Assembly: GCF_905171765.1 (NCBI RefSeq)
Contig: NC_053390.1
Location: forward strand, 332,970,294 to 333,034,293
DNA: 64,000 nt
Reading direction: 5' to 3'
From: Bufo bufo
Taxonomy: Eukaryota; Chordata; Amphibia; Anura; Bufonidae
The notes under the pieces were generated by a model. The model made no database searches. It worked only from the letters and a program-made list of their open reading frames with translations, and had not been told where the DNA came from. Numbering within the stretch: the stretch's first letter is position 1; each line of letters begins with the position of its first letter. The position numbers and the translations under genes were made by a program. Of the stretch, positions 12,001-24,188 are shown in pieces.

Positions 12001-15000
12001 GAAGCAGGTATATAACACCCCTTAATCAGTATTTTGTGGAAGCCGGTGTATCGAGGCCTCAATCAATATTTGGTGGAAGCAGGTATATCGCACCCCTCAA
12101 TCAGTATTTTGTGGAATCAGGTATATAGAATCCCTTAATCAGTATTTTGTAGAAGCAGATATATAGTGCACCCCTCAATCAGTATTTTGTTGAAGCAGGT
12201 ATATAGAACCCCTTAATCAGTATTTTGCAGAATCAGGTATATCGCACCCCTCATTCATTATTTGCGTAAACAGGTATATAGAACCCCTGATTCAATATTT
12301 GGTAGTAGCAGATATATAACACCCCTTAATCAGTATTTTGTGGAAGCCGGTGTATTGCAGGCAGCAATTAATATTTGGTGGAAGCAGGTATATCGCACCC
12401 CTCAATCAGTATTTTGTGGAATCAGGTATATAGAATCCCTTAATCAGTATTTTGTAGTAGCAGGTATATCACATCCCTCATCAGTATTTTGTGGAAGCAG
12501 GCATATAGAACCCCTTAATCAGTATTTTGTAGAAGCATGCATATCGCACCCCTAAATCAGTATTTTGTGGAAACAGGTGTATAGATTCCCTGAATCAATA
12601 TTTTGTGGAAGCAGGTATATAACACCCCTTAATCAGTATTTTGTGGAAACAGGTATATTGAACCCCTGAATCAATATTTGGTGGAAGCAGGTATATCGCA
12701 CCCCTCAATCAGAATTTTGTGGAAGCCGGTGTATCGCAGGCCTCAATCATTAATTGGTGGAAGCAGGTACATCACACCCCTCAATCAGTATTTTGTGGAA
12801 GCAGGTATATAGAACCCCTTAATCAGTATTTTGTAGAAATAGGTATATTGCACCCCTAAATCAGTATTTTGTGGAAACAGGTGTATAGAACCCCTGAATC
12901 AATATTTGGTGGAAGCAGGTATATAACACCCCTTAATCAGTATTTTGTGGAAGCCGGTGTATCCTAGGCCTCAATCAATATTTGGTGGAAGCAGGTATAT
13001 CGCATCCCTCAGTCAGTATTTTTTGGAAGCAGGTATATAGAACCCCTTAATCAGTATTTTGTAGAAATAGGTATATTGCACCCCTAAATCAGTATTTTGT
13101 GGAAACAGGTGAATGGAACCCCTGAATCAATATTTGGTGGAAGCAGGTATATAACACCCCTTAATCAGTATTTTGTGGAAGCCGGTGTATACTAGGCCTC
13201 AATCAATATTTGGTGGAAGCAGGTATATCGCACCCCTCAGTCAGTATTTTGTGGAAGCAGGTATATAGAACCCCTTAATCAGTATTTTGTAGAAGCAGGC
13301 ATATAGCGCACCCCTCAATCAGTATTTTGTGAAAGCAGGTATATCAAACCCCTTAATCAGTATTTTGCAAAAGCAGATATTTTGCACCCCTCAATCAGTA
13401 TTTTGTGGAAGCAGGTATATAGAACCCCTCAATCAATATTTTGTAGAAGCAGGTATATCACACCCCTCAATCAGTATTTTGTGGAGACAGGTATATAGAA
13501 CCACTAAATCAATATTTGGTGGAAGCAGGTTTATCACACCCCTCAATCAGTATTTTGTGGAACCAGGTATATAGAAACACTGAATCAATATTTGGTGAAA
13601 GCAGGTACTTCGCACCTCTTAATCTGTATTTTGTGGAAACCAGTGTATCGTAGGCCTCAATCAATAATTGGTGGAAACAGGTATATTGCACACCTCAATC
13701 AGTATTTTGTGGAAGCAGGCATATAGAACCCCTTAATCAGTATTTTGTAGAAGCATGTATATTGCACCCCTAAATCTGTATTTTGTGGAAACAGGTGTAT
13801 AGATTCCCTGAATCAATATTTTGTGGAAGCAGGTATATAACACCCCTTAATCAGTATTTTGTGGAAGCCGGTGTATCGAGGCCTCAATCAATATTTGGTG
13901 GAAGCAGGTATATCGCACCCCTCAATCAGTATTTTGTGGAATCAGGTATATAGAATCCCTTAATCAGTATTTAGTAGAAGCAGGTATATAGTGCACCCCT
14001 CAATCAGTATTTTGTTGAAGCAGGTATATAGAACCCCTTAATCGGTATTTTGCAGAATCAGGTATATCGCACCCCTCATTCAGTATTTGCGGAAACAGGT
14101 ATATAGAACCCCTGATTCAATATTTGGTAGTAGCAGATATATAGCACCCCTTAATCAGTATTTTGTGGAAGCCGGTGTATCGCAGGCCGCAATTAATATT
14201 TGGTGGAAGCAGGTATATCGCACCCCTCAATCAGTATTTTGTGGAATCAGGTATATAGAATCCCTTAATCAGTATTTTGTAGTAGCAGGTATATCACATC
14301 CCTCATCAGTATTTTGTGGAAGCAGGCATATAGAACCCCTTAATCAGTATTTTGTAGAAGCATGCATATCGCACCCCTAAATCAGTATTTTGTGGAAACA
14401 GGTGTATAGATTCCCTGAATCAATATTTTGTGGAAGCAGGTATATAACACCCCTCAATCAGTATTTTGTGGAAACAGGTATATTGAACCCCTGAATCAAT
14501 ATTTGGTGGAAGCAGGTATATCGCACCCCTCAATCAGAATTTTGTGGAAGCCGGTGTATCGCAGGCCTCAATCAATAATTGGTGGAAGCAGGTACATCAC
14601 ACCCCTCAATCAGTATTTTGTGGAAGCAGGTATATAGAACCCCTTAATCAGTATTTTGTAGAAATAGGTATATTGCACCCCTAAATCAGTATTTTGTGGA
14701 AACAGGTGTATAGAACCCCTGAATCAATATTTGGTGGAAGCAGGTATATAACACCCCTTAATCAGTATTTTGTGGAAGCCGGTGTATCCTAGGCCTCAAT
14801 CAATATTTGGTGGAAGCAGGTATATCGCATCCCTCAGTCAGTATTTTTTGGAAGCAGGTATATAGAACCCCTTAATCAGTATTTTGTAGAAATAGGTATA
14901 TTGCACCCCTAAATCAGTATTTTGTGGAAACAGGTGAATGGAACCCCTGAATCAATATTTGGTGGAAGCAGGTATATAACACCCCTTAATCAGTATTTTG

Positions 15001-16093
15001 TGGAAGCCGGTGTATACTAGGCCTCAATCAATATTTGGTGGAAGCAGGTATATCGCACCCCTCAGTCAGTATTTTGTGGAAGCAGGTATATAGAACCCCT
15101 TAATCAGTATTTTGTAGAAGCAGGCATATAGCGCACCCCTCAATCAGTATTTTGTGAAAGCAGGTATATCAAACCCCTTAATCAGTATTTTGCAAAAGCA
15201 GATATTTTGCACCCCTCAATCAGTATTTTGTGGAAGCAGGTATATAGAACCCCTCAATCAATATTTTGTAGAAGCAGGTATATCACACCCCTCAATCAGT
15301 ATTTTGTGGAGACAGGTATATAGAACCACTAAATCAATATTTGGTGGAAGCAGGTTTATCACACCCCTCAATCAGTATTTTGTGGAACCAGGTATATAGA
15401 AACACTAAATCAATATTTGGTGAAAGCAGGTACTTCGCACCTCTTAATCTGTATTTTGTGGAAACCAGTGTATCGTAGGCCTCAATCAATAATTGGTGGA
15501 AACAGGTATATTGCACACCTCAATCAGTATTTTGTGGAAGCAGGCATATAGAACCCCTTAATCAGTATTTTGTAGAAGCATGTATATTGCACCCCTAAAT
15601 CAGTATTTTGTGGAAACAGGTGTATAGATTCCCTGAATCAATATTTTGTGGAAGCAGGTATATAACACCCCTTAATCAGTATTTTGTGGAAGCCGGTGTA
15701 TCGAGGCCTCAATCAATATTTGGTGGAAGCAGGTATATCGCACCCCTCAATCAGTATTTTGTGGAATCAGGTATATAGAATCCCTTAATCAGTATTTAGT
15801 AGAAGCAGGTATATAGTGCACCCCTCAATCAGTATTTTGTTGAAGCAGGTATATAGAACCCCTTAATCGGTATTTTGCAGAATCAGGTATATCGCACCCC
15901 TCATTCAGTATTTGCGGAAACAGGTATATAGAACCCCTGATTCAATATTTGGTAGTAGCAGATATATAGCACCCCTTAATCAGTATTTTGTGGAAGCCGG
16001 TGTATCGCAGGCCGCAATTAATATTTGGTGGAAGCAGGTATATCGCACCCCTCACTCAGTATTTTGTGGAATCAGGTATATAGAATCCCTTAA
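6007..16093. repeat. 38-bp satellite array, segment 2, with higher-order repeats
   Basis: About 265 monomers of about 38 bp. From about 7180 onward the array shows higher-order periodicity. The block at about 7180-9032 recurs at 9033-10885 with a period of 1853 bp, and blocks from about 11480 recur at 13305 and 15130 with a period of 1825 bp (48 monomers). A marker block starting GGAAACAGGTATATAGAACC then CCTGATTC occurs at 8364, 10217, 12262, 14087 and 15912. The two youngest-looking copies (13.3 kb and 15.1 kb) are almost identical. The block from about 10870 to 12240 is a rearranged unit (marker spacing 2045 bp). No gene is present. Confidence 0.93.
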
Positions 16094-16499
16094 CCACCTC
16101 CGGACCGCTGTACGCACAGACGCGTCCTGGAGGTGGTTGATTCATTCCTCCTGGACGCGCCGGCGCGTCCTCTCGCGAGACGCGAGATTTCCTGTAAACG
16201 CGCGCACACAGGCGCGCGCGCTCACAGGAACGGAAGGTAAGAGAGTTGATCTCCAGCCTGCCAGCAGCGATCGTTCGCTGGCAGGCTGGAGATGTGTTTT
16301 TTTTAACCCCTAACAGGTATATTAGACGCCGTTTTGATAACAGCGTCTAATATACCTGCTACCTGGTCCTCTGGTGGTCCCCTTTGTTTAAATCGACCAC
16401 CAGAGGACACAGGTAGCTCAGTAAAGTAGCACCAGCACCACTACACTACACTACACCCCCCCCCCCGTCACTTATTAACCCCTTATTAGCCCCTGATCA

Positions 16500-18450
16500 C
16501 CCCTGATCACCCCATATAGACTCCCTGATCTCCCCCCTGTCATTGATTACCCCCCTGTCATTGATCACCCCCCTGTCATTGATCACCCCCCTGTAAAGCT
16601 CCATTCAGACGTCCGCATGATTTTTACGGATCCACTGATAGATGGATCGGATCCGCAAAACGCATCCGGACGTCTGAATGAAGCCTTATAGGGGCGTGAT
16701 CAATGACTGTGGTGATCACCCCATATAGACTCCCTGATCACCCCCCTGTCATTGATTACCCCCCTGTCATTGATCACCCCCCTGTAAAGCTCCATTCAGA
16801 CGTCCGCATGATTTTTACGGATCCACTGATAGATGGATCGGATCCGCAAAACGCATCCGGACGTCTGAATGAAGCCTTACAGGGGCATGATCAATGACTG
16901 TGGTGATCACCCCATATAGACTCCCTGATCACCCCCCTGTAAAGCTCCATTCAGATGTCCGCATGATTTTTACGGATGCACTGATAGATGGATCGGATCC
17001 GCAAAACGCATCTGGACGTCTGAATGAAGCCTTACAGGGGCATGATCAATGACTGTGGTGATCACCCCATATAGACTCCCTGATCACCCCCCTGTCATTG
17101 ATTACCCCCCTGTCATTGATCAACCCCCTGTAAAGCTCCATTCAGATGTCCGCATGATTTTTACGGATGCACTGATAGATGGATCGGATCCGCAAAACGC
17201 ATACGGACGTCTGAATGAAGCCTTACAGGGGCATGATCAATGACTGTGGTTATCACCCCATATAGACTCCCTGATCACCCCCCTGTCATTGATTACACCC
17301 CTGTCATTGATCACCCCCCTGTAAAGCTCCATTCAGATGTCCGCATGATTTTTACGGATGCACTGATAGATGGATCGGATCCGCAAAACGCATACGGACG
17401 TCTGAATGAAGCCTTACAGGGGCATGATCAATGACTGTGGTTATCACCCCATATAGACTCCCTGATCACCCCCCTGTCATTGATTACACCCCTGTCATTG
17501 ATCAACCCCCTGTAAAGCTCCATTCAGATGTCCGCATGATTTTTACGGATGCACTGATAGATGGATCGGATCCGCAAAACGCATCCGGACGTCTGAATGA
17601 AGCCTTACAGGGGCGTGATCAATGACTGTGGTGATCACCCCATATAGACTCCCTGATCACCCCCCTGTCATTGATTACCCCCCTGTAAAGCTCCATTCAG
17701 ACGTCCGCATGATTTTTACGGATCCACTGATAGATGGATCGGATCCGCAAAACGCATCCGGACGTTTGAATGAAGCCTTACAGGGGCGTGATCAATGACT
17801 GTGGTGATCACCCCATATAGACTCCCTGATCACCCCCCTGTCATTGATTACCCCCCTGTCATTGATTACCCCCCTGTAAAGCTCCATTCAGACGTCCGCA
17901 TTATTTTTACGGATCCACTGATAGATGGATCAGATCCGCAAAACGCATCCGGACGTCTGAATGAAGCCTTACACGGGCGTGATCAATGACTGTGGTTATC
18001 ACCCCATATAGACTCCCTGATCACCCCCCTGTCATTGATTACCCCCCTGTAAAGCTCCATTCAGATGTCCGCATGATTTTTACGGATGCACTGATAGATG
18101 GATCGGATCCGCAAAACGCATCCGGACGTCTGAATGAAGCCTTACAGGGGCATGATCAAAAACTGTGGTTATCACCCCATATAGACTCCCTGATCACCCC
18201 CCTGTCATTGATCACCCCCCTGTCATTGATCACCCCCCTGTCATTGATCACCCCCCTGTCATTGATCACCCCCCCTGTCATTGATCACCCCCCCTGTCAT
18301 TGATCACCCCCCCTGTCATTGATCACCCCCCCTGTCATTGATCACCCCCCCTGTCATTGATCACCCCCCCTGTCATTGATCACCCCCCCCTGTCATTGAT
18401 CACCACCCCTGTCATTGATCACCCCCCTGTCATTGATCACCCCTCTGTAA
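16500..18450. repeat. Two-level minisatellite (155-191 bp units) in TTAA element 1
   Basis: Nine units alternate a hairpin (GCTCCATTCAGACGTCCG to CGGACGTCTGAATGAAGC, with ATTTTTACGGATCC and GGATCGGATCCGC inside) with one to three 18-bp blocks reading CACCCCCCTGTCATTGAT. Exact 191-bp spacing is seen at 17049, 17240 and 17431. Other spacings differ by the number of 18-bp blocks. The right end (18185-18450) is a pure run of about 14 of the 18-19 bp blocks. Confidence 0.9.
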
Positions 18451-18469
18451 GGCTCCATTCAGACATTTT

Positions 18470-21190
18470 TTTGGCCCAAGTTAGCGGAATTATTTTTTTA
18501 TTTTTTTACAAAGTCTCATATTCCACTAACTTGTGTCAAAAAATAAAATCTCACATGAACTCACCATGCCCCTCACAGAATCCAAATGCGTAAAATTTTT
18601 TAGACATTTATATTCCAGACTTCTTCTCACGCTTTAGGGCCCCTAGAATGCCAGGGCAGTATAAATACCCCACATGTGACCCCATTTCGGAAAGAAGACA
18701 CCCCCAGGTATTCCGTGAGGGGCATATTGAGTCCATGAAAGATTGAAATTTTTGTCCCAAGTTAGCGGAACGGGAGACTTTGTGAGAAAAAAATTAAAAA
18801 TATCAATTTCCGCTAACTTGTGCCAAAAAAAAAAAATTTCTATGAACTCGCCATGCCCCTCATTGAATACCTTGGGGTGTCTTCTTTCCAAAATGGGGTC
18901 ACATGTGGGGTATTTATACTGCCCTGGCATTCTAGGGGCCCCAAAGCGTGAGAAGAAGTCTGGTATCCAAATGTCTAAAAATGCCCTCCTAAAAGGAATT
19001 TGGGCACCTTTGCGCATCTAGGCTGCAAAAAAGTGTCACACATCTGGTATCGCCGTACTCAGGAGAAGTTGGGGAATGTGTTTTGGGGTGTCATTTTACA
19101 TATACCCATGCTGGGTGAGAGAAATATCTTGGTCAAATGCCAACTTTGTATAAAAAAATGGGAAAAGTTGTCTTTTGTCAAGATATTTCTCTCACCCAGC
19201 AAGGGTATATGTAAAATGACACCCCAAAACACATTCCCCAACTTCTCCTGAATACGGCGATACCACATGTGTGACACTTTTTTGCAGCCTAGGTGGGCAA
19301 AGGGGCCCATATTCCAAAGAGCACCTTTAGGATTTCACAGGTCATTTACCTACTTACCACACATTAGGGCCCCTGGAAAATGCCAGGGCAGTATAACTAC
19401 CCCACAAGTGACCCCATTTTGGAAAGAAGACACCCCAAGGTATTCCGTGAGGGGCATGGCGAGTTCCTAGAATTTTTTATTTTTTGTCACAAGTTAGTGG
19501 AAAATGCTGATTTTTTTTTTTTTTTTTTTTTCATACAAAGTCTCATATTCCACTAACTTGTGACAAAAAATAAAAACTTCCATAAACTTACTATGCCCAT
19601 CAGCGAATACCTTGGGGTCTCTTATTTCCAAAATGGGGTCACTTGTGGGGTAGTTATACTGCCCTGGCATTCTAGGGGCCCAAATGTGTGGTAAGGAGTT
19701 TGAAATCAAATTCTGTAAAAAATGACCTGTGAAATCCGAAAGGTGCTCTTTGGAATATGGGCCCCTTTGCCCACCTAGGCTGCAAAAAAGTGTCACACAT
19801 CTGGTATCTCCGTACTCAGGAGAAGTTGGGGAATGTGTTTTGGGGTGTCATTTTACATATACCCATGCTGGGTGAGAGAAATATCTTGGCAAAAGACAAC
19901 TTTTCCCATTTGACCAAGATATTTATCTCACCCAGCATGGGTATATGTAAAAAGACACCCCAAAACACATTCCTCAACTTCTCCTGAGTACGGAGATACC
20001 AGATGTGTGACACTTTTTTGCAGCCTAGGTGGTCAAAGGGGCCCATATTCCAAAGAGCACCTTTCGGATTTCACAGGTCATTTTTTAGAGAATTTGATTT
20101 CAAACTCCTTACCACACATTTGGGCCCCTAGAATGCCAGGGCAGTATAACTACCCCACAAGTGACCCCATTTTAGAAAGAAGAGACCCCAAGGTATTCGC
20201 TTATGGGCATAGTGAGTTCATGGAAGTTTTTATTTTTTGTCACAAGTTAGTGGAATATGAGACTTTGTATGAAAAAAATAAATAAAATAAAAATCATCAT
20301 TTTCCACCAACTTGTGACAAAAAATAAAAAATTCTAGGAATTAGCCATGCCCCTCACGGAATACCTTGGGGTGTCTTCTTTCCAAAATGGGGTCACTTGT
20401 GGGGTAGTTATACTGCCCTGGCATTCTAGGGGCCCAAATGTGTGGTAAGGAGTTTGAAATCAAATTCTGTAAAAAATGACCTGTGAAATCCGAAAGGTGC
20501 TCTTTGGAATATGGGCCCCTTTGCCCACCTAGGCTGCAAAAAAGTGTCACACATCTGGTATCTCCGTACTCAGGAGAAGTTGGAGAATGTGTTTTGGGGT
20601 GTCATTTTACATATAACCTTGCTGGGTGAGAGAAATATCTTGGCAAAAGACAACTTTTCCCATTTTTTTATACAAAGTTGGCATTTGACCAAGATATTTC
20701 TCTCACCCAGCATGGGTATATATAAAATGACACCCCAAAACACATTCCCCACCTTCTCCTGAGTACGGAGATACCAGATGTGTGACACTTTTTTGCAGCC
20801 TAGGTGGGCAAAGGGGCCCATATTCCAAAGAGCACCTTTCGGATTTCACAGGTCATTTTTTACAGAATTTGATTTTAAACTCCTTACCACACATTTGGGC
20901 CCCTAGAATGCCAGGGCAGTATAACCACCCCACAAGTGACCACATTTTGGAAAGAAGAGACCCCAAGGTATTTCGTGATGGGCATAGTGAGTTCATAGAA
21001 GTTTTTATTTTTTGTCACAAGTTAGTGGAATATGAGACTTTGTAATAAAAAAAAAAAAAAAAATCATCATTTTCCGCTAACTTGTGACAAAAAATAAAAA
21101 GTTCTATGAACTCACTATGCCCATCAGCGAATACCTTAGGGTGTGTACTTTCCGAAATGGGGTCATTTGTGGGGTGTTTGTACTGTCTGG
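18470..21190. repeat. Alternating inverted repeats (zig-zag foldback block)
   Basis: Units of roughly 250-270 bp alternate in orientation. One symmetry centre lies in the pair GGTGAGAGAAATATCTTGG / CCAAGATATTTCTCTCACC (for example about 19145 and 19900). The other lies in CACAAGTTAGTGGAA / TTCCACTAACTTGTG (for example about 19530 and 20280). Between centres each arm carries AAAATGACACCCCAAAACAC, GCAGCCTAGGTGGGCAAAGG and ATGCCAGGGCAGTATAA. The whole block could fold into a chain of long hairpins. No gene; open frames appear symmetrically on both strands. Confidence 0.85.
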
Positions 21191-21661
21191 CCATTGTAGA
21201 ACCTCAGGAAACATGACAGGTGCTCAGAAAGTCAGAGCTGCTTCAAAAAGCGGAAATTCACATTTTTGTACCATAGTTTGTAAACGCTATAACTTTTACC
21301 CAAACCATTTTTTTTTTACCCAAACATTTTTTTTTTATCAAAGACATGTAGAACAATAAATTTAGAGCAAAATTTATATATGGATGTCGTTTTTTTTTGC
21401 AAAATTTTACAACTGAAAGTGAAAAATGTCATTTTTTAGCAAAAAAATTGTTAAATTTCGATTAATAACAAAAAAAGTAAAAATGTCAGCAGCAATGAAA
21501 TACCACCAAATGAAAGCTCTATTAGTGAGAAGAAAAGGAGGTAAAATTCATTTGGGTGGTAAGTTGCATGACCGAGCAATAAACCGTGAAAGTAGTGTAG
21601 GTCAGAAGTGTAAAAAGTGGCCTGGTCTTTCAGGGTGTTTAAGCACTGGGGGCTGAGGTGG

Positions 21662-23861
21662 TTAATCAGTATTTTGTAGTAGCAGGTATATCACACCCCT
21701 CATCAGTATTTTGTGGAAGCAGGCATATTGAACCCCTTAATCAGTATTTTGTAGAAGCATGCATATCGCACCCCTAAATCAGTATTTTGTGGAAACAGGT
21801 GTATAGATTCCCTGAATCAATATTTTGTGGAAGCAGGTATATATTACCCCTTAATCAGTATTTTGTGGAAGCCGGTGTATCGTATGCCTCAATCAATATT
21901 TGGTGGAAGCAGGTATATTGCACCCCTCAATCAGTATTTTGTGGAAGCAGGTATATAGAACCGCTTAATCAGTATTTTGAAGAAGCAGGTATATAGCGCA
22001 CCCCTCAATCAGTATTTTGTTGAAGCAGGTATATAGAACCCCTTAATTGGTATTTTGCAGAATCAGGTATATCGCACCCCTCATTCAGTATTTGCGGAAA
22101 CAGGTATATAGAACCCCTGATTCAATATTTGGTAGTAGCAGACATATAGCACCCCTTAATCAGTATTTTGTGGAAGCCGGTGTATCGCAGGCCGCAATTA
22201 ATATTTGGTGGAAGCAGGTATATCGCACCCCTCAATCAGTATTTTGTGGAATCAGGTATATAGAATCCCTTAATCAGTATTTTGTAGTAGCAGGTATATC
22301 ACACCCCTCATCAGTATTTTGTGGAAGCAGGCATTTAGAACCCCTTAATCAGTATTTTGTAGAAGCATGCATATCGCACCCCTAAATCAGTATTTTGTGG
22401 AAACAGGTGTATAGATTCCCTGAATCAATATTTTGTGGCAGCAGGTATATAACACCCCTTAATCAGTATTTTGTGGAAGCCGGTGTATCGTAGGCCTCAA
22501 TCAATATTTGGTGGAAGCAGGTATATTGCACCCCTCAATCAGTATTTTGTGGAAGCAGGTATATAGAACCGTTTAATCAGTATTTTGTAGAAGCAGGTAT
22601 ATATCGCACCCCTCAATCAGTATTTTGTTGAAGCAGGTATATAGAACCCCTTAATCGGTATTTTGTAGAAGCATGCATATCGCACCCCTAAATCAGTATT
22701 TTGTGGAAACAGGTGTATAGATTCCCTGAATCAATATTTTGTGGAAGCAGGAATATAACACCCCTTAATCAGTATTTTGTGGAAGCCGGTGTATCGTAGG
22801 CCTCAATCAATATTTGGTGGAAGCAGGTATATTGCACCCCTCAATCAGTATTTTGTGGAAGCAGGTATATAGAACCGCTTAATCAGTATTTTGTAGAAGC
22901 ATGCATATCGCACCCCTCATTCAGTATTTGCGGAAACAGGTATATAGAACCCCTGATTCAATATTTGGTAGTAGCAGATATATAGCACCCCTTAATCAGT
23001 ATTTTGTGGAAGCCGGTGTATCGCAGGCCGCAATTAATATTTGGTGGAAGCAGGTATATCGCACCCTCTCAATTAGTATTTTGTGGAATCAGGTATATAG
23101 AACCCCTTAATCAGTATTTTATAGAAGCAGGTATATCACACCCCTCAATCAGTATTTTGTGGAAACAGGTTTATTGAACCCCTGAATCAATATTTGGTGG
23201 AAGCAGGTATATCGCACCCCTCAATCAGAATTTTGTGGAAGCCGGTGTATCGCAGGCCTCAATCAATAATTGGTGGAAGCAGGTACATCACACCCCTCAA
23301 TCAATATTTTGTGGAAGCAGGTATATAGAACCCCTTAATCAGTATTTTGTAGAAATAGGTATATTGCACCCCTAAATCAGTATTTTGTGGTAACAGGTGT
23401 ATAGAGCCCCTGAATCAATATTTGGTGGAAGCAGGTATATAACACCCCTTAATCAGTATTTTGTGGAAGCCGGTGTATCCTAGGCCTCAATCAATATTTG
23501 GTGGAAGCAGGTATATCGCATTCCTCAGTCAGTATTTTGTGGAAGCAGGTATATAGAACCCCTTAATCAGTATTTTGTAAAAATAGGTATATTGCACCCC
23601 TAAATCAGTATTTTGTGGAAACAGGTGTATGGAACCACTGAATCAATATTTGGTAGAAGCAGGTATATAACACCCCTTAATCAGTATTTTGTGGAAGCCG
23701 GTGTATCCTAGGCCTCAATCAATATTTGGTGGAAGCAGGTATATCGCACCCCTCAGTCAGTATTTTGTGGAAGCAGGTATATAGAACCCCTTAATCAGTA
23801 TTTTGTAGAAGCAGGTATATAGCGCACCCCTCAATCAGTACTTTGTGGAAGCAGGTATATA
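21662..23861. repeat. 38-bp satellite array, segment 3
   Basis: Continues the satellite after TTAA element 1 in the same monomer register: TTAATCAGTATTTTGTAG completes the monomer cut at 16090. The higher-order marker recurs at about 22094 and 22934, so the spacing here is shorter (about 600-840 bp) than in segment 2. That indicates deletions or unequal exchange. Confidence 0.93.
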
Positions 23862-24024
23862 CAGATGTCACATGGTTAGCACTCCTTTTTTCTGAGAATT
23901 CAGAGTTTGGTTATCTAATCTAAGCAAACACCTTAAATTGCTTTTCAATGGCTTTTGTCTTAAGATAATGAAATGAGTTAAGAAATTTGAGTTAACAGCG
24001 GGAGTGCTAACCATGGTACATCTG
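23862..24024. mobile_element. 163-bp MITE with TA target duplication
   Basis: Terminal inverted repeats CAGATGTCACATGGTTAGCA and the complement of GTGCTAACCATGGTACATCTG, apart from one central mismatch region. TA is present on both sides (23860-23861 and 24025-24026). Excision would restore the satellite text GGTATATAGAACCC. Size, TA duplication and CAG-type terminus fit a Tc1/mariner-derived MITE. No coding capacity. Confidence 0.8.
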
Positions 24025-24188
24025 TAGAACCCTTAATCAGTATTTTGTAGAAGCAGGCATATCGCACCCCTCAATCAGTATTTTGTGGAAGCAGGTATAT
24101 CACACCCCTCAATCAGTATTTTGTGGATGCAGGTATATCGCACCCTTCAATCAGTATTTTGTGGAAACAGGTATATTGCACCCCTTAA
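24025..24188. repeat. 38-bp satellite array, last segment
   Basis: Four to five monomers between the TA MITE and TTAA element 2, ending GCACCCCTTAA. The satellite is not found again to the right in this window. Confidence 0.9.

Larger units (their letters stand above)
16094..21661 (+). mobile_element. TTAA-target foldback element, copy 1 (complete)
   Basis: The 5568-bp insert is bounded by TTAA at 16090-16093 and 21662-21665, with short inverted termini CCACCTCC and GAGGTGG. The satellite continues in register across it. Order inside: GC-rich hairpins (16094-16440), minisatellite (16500-18450), alternating inverted repeats (18470-21190), then a unique right part (21190-21661) with A/T-rich stretches and GCATGACCGAGCAATAAACC near 21566. 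A TTAA duplication fits piggyBac or Kolobok superfamilies; the termini alone do not decide between them. No transposase frame is recognisable, so the copy is non-autonomous. The many 60-120 codon frames occur in both strands of inverted arms. Confidence 0.85.

Noticed and set aside
4851..16313. Many 60-130 codon open frames repeating WKQVYRTPQSVFCG-type sequence
   Set aside because: They come from a 38-bp repeat that cycles through all three frames, so any stop-free run gives a periodic peptide. There is no start context, codon bias or conservation beyond the DNA repeat.
16703..18303. Repeated 64-codon frames TVVITPYRLPDHPPVID
   Set aside because: They follow the 191-bp minisatellite period exactly and end at each unit; they are repeat by-products.
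18743..20821. Conserved frames MGPFAHLGCKKVSHIWYRR on both strands
   Set aside because: The same peptide appears on plus and minus strands because the arms are inverted repeats. Nothing resembles a known domain.
4694..24188. Direct repeats of about 38 bp as a CRISPR array
   Set aside because: Monomers abut without unique spacers and the surrounding elements are eukaryotic.
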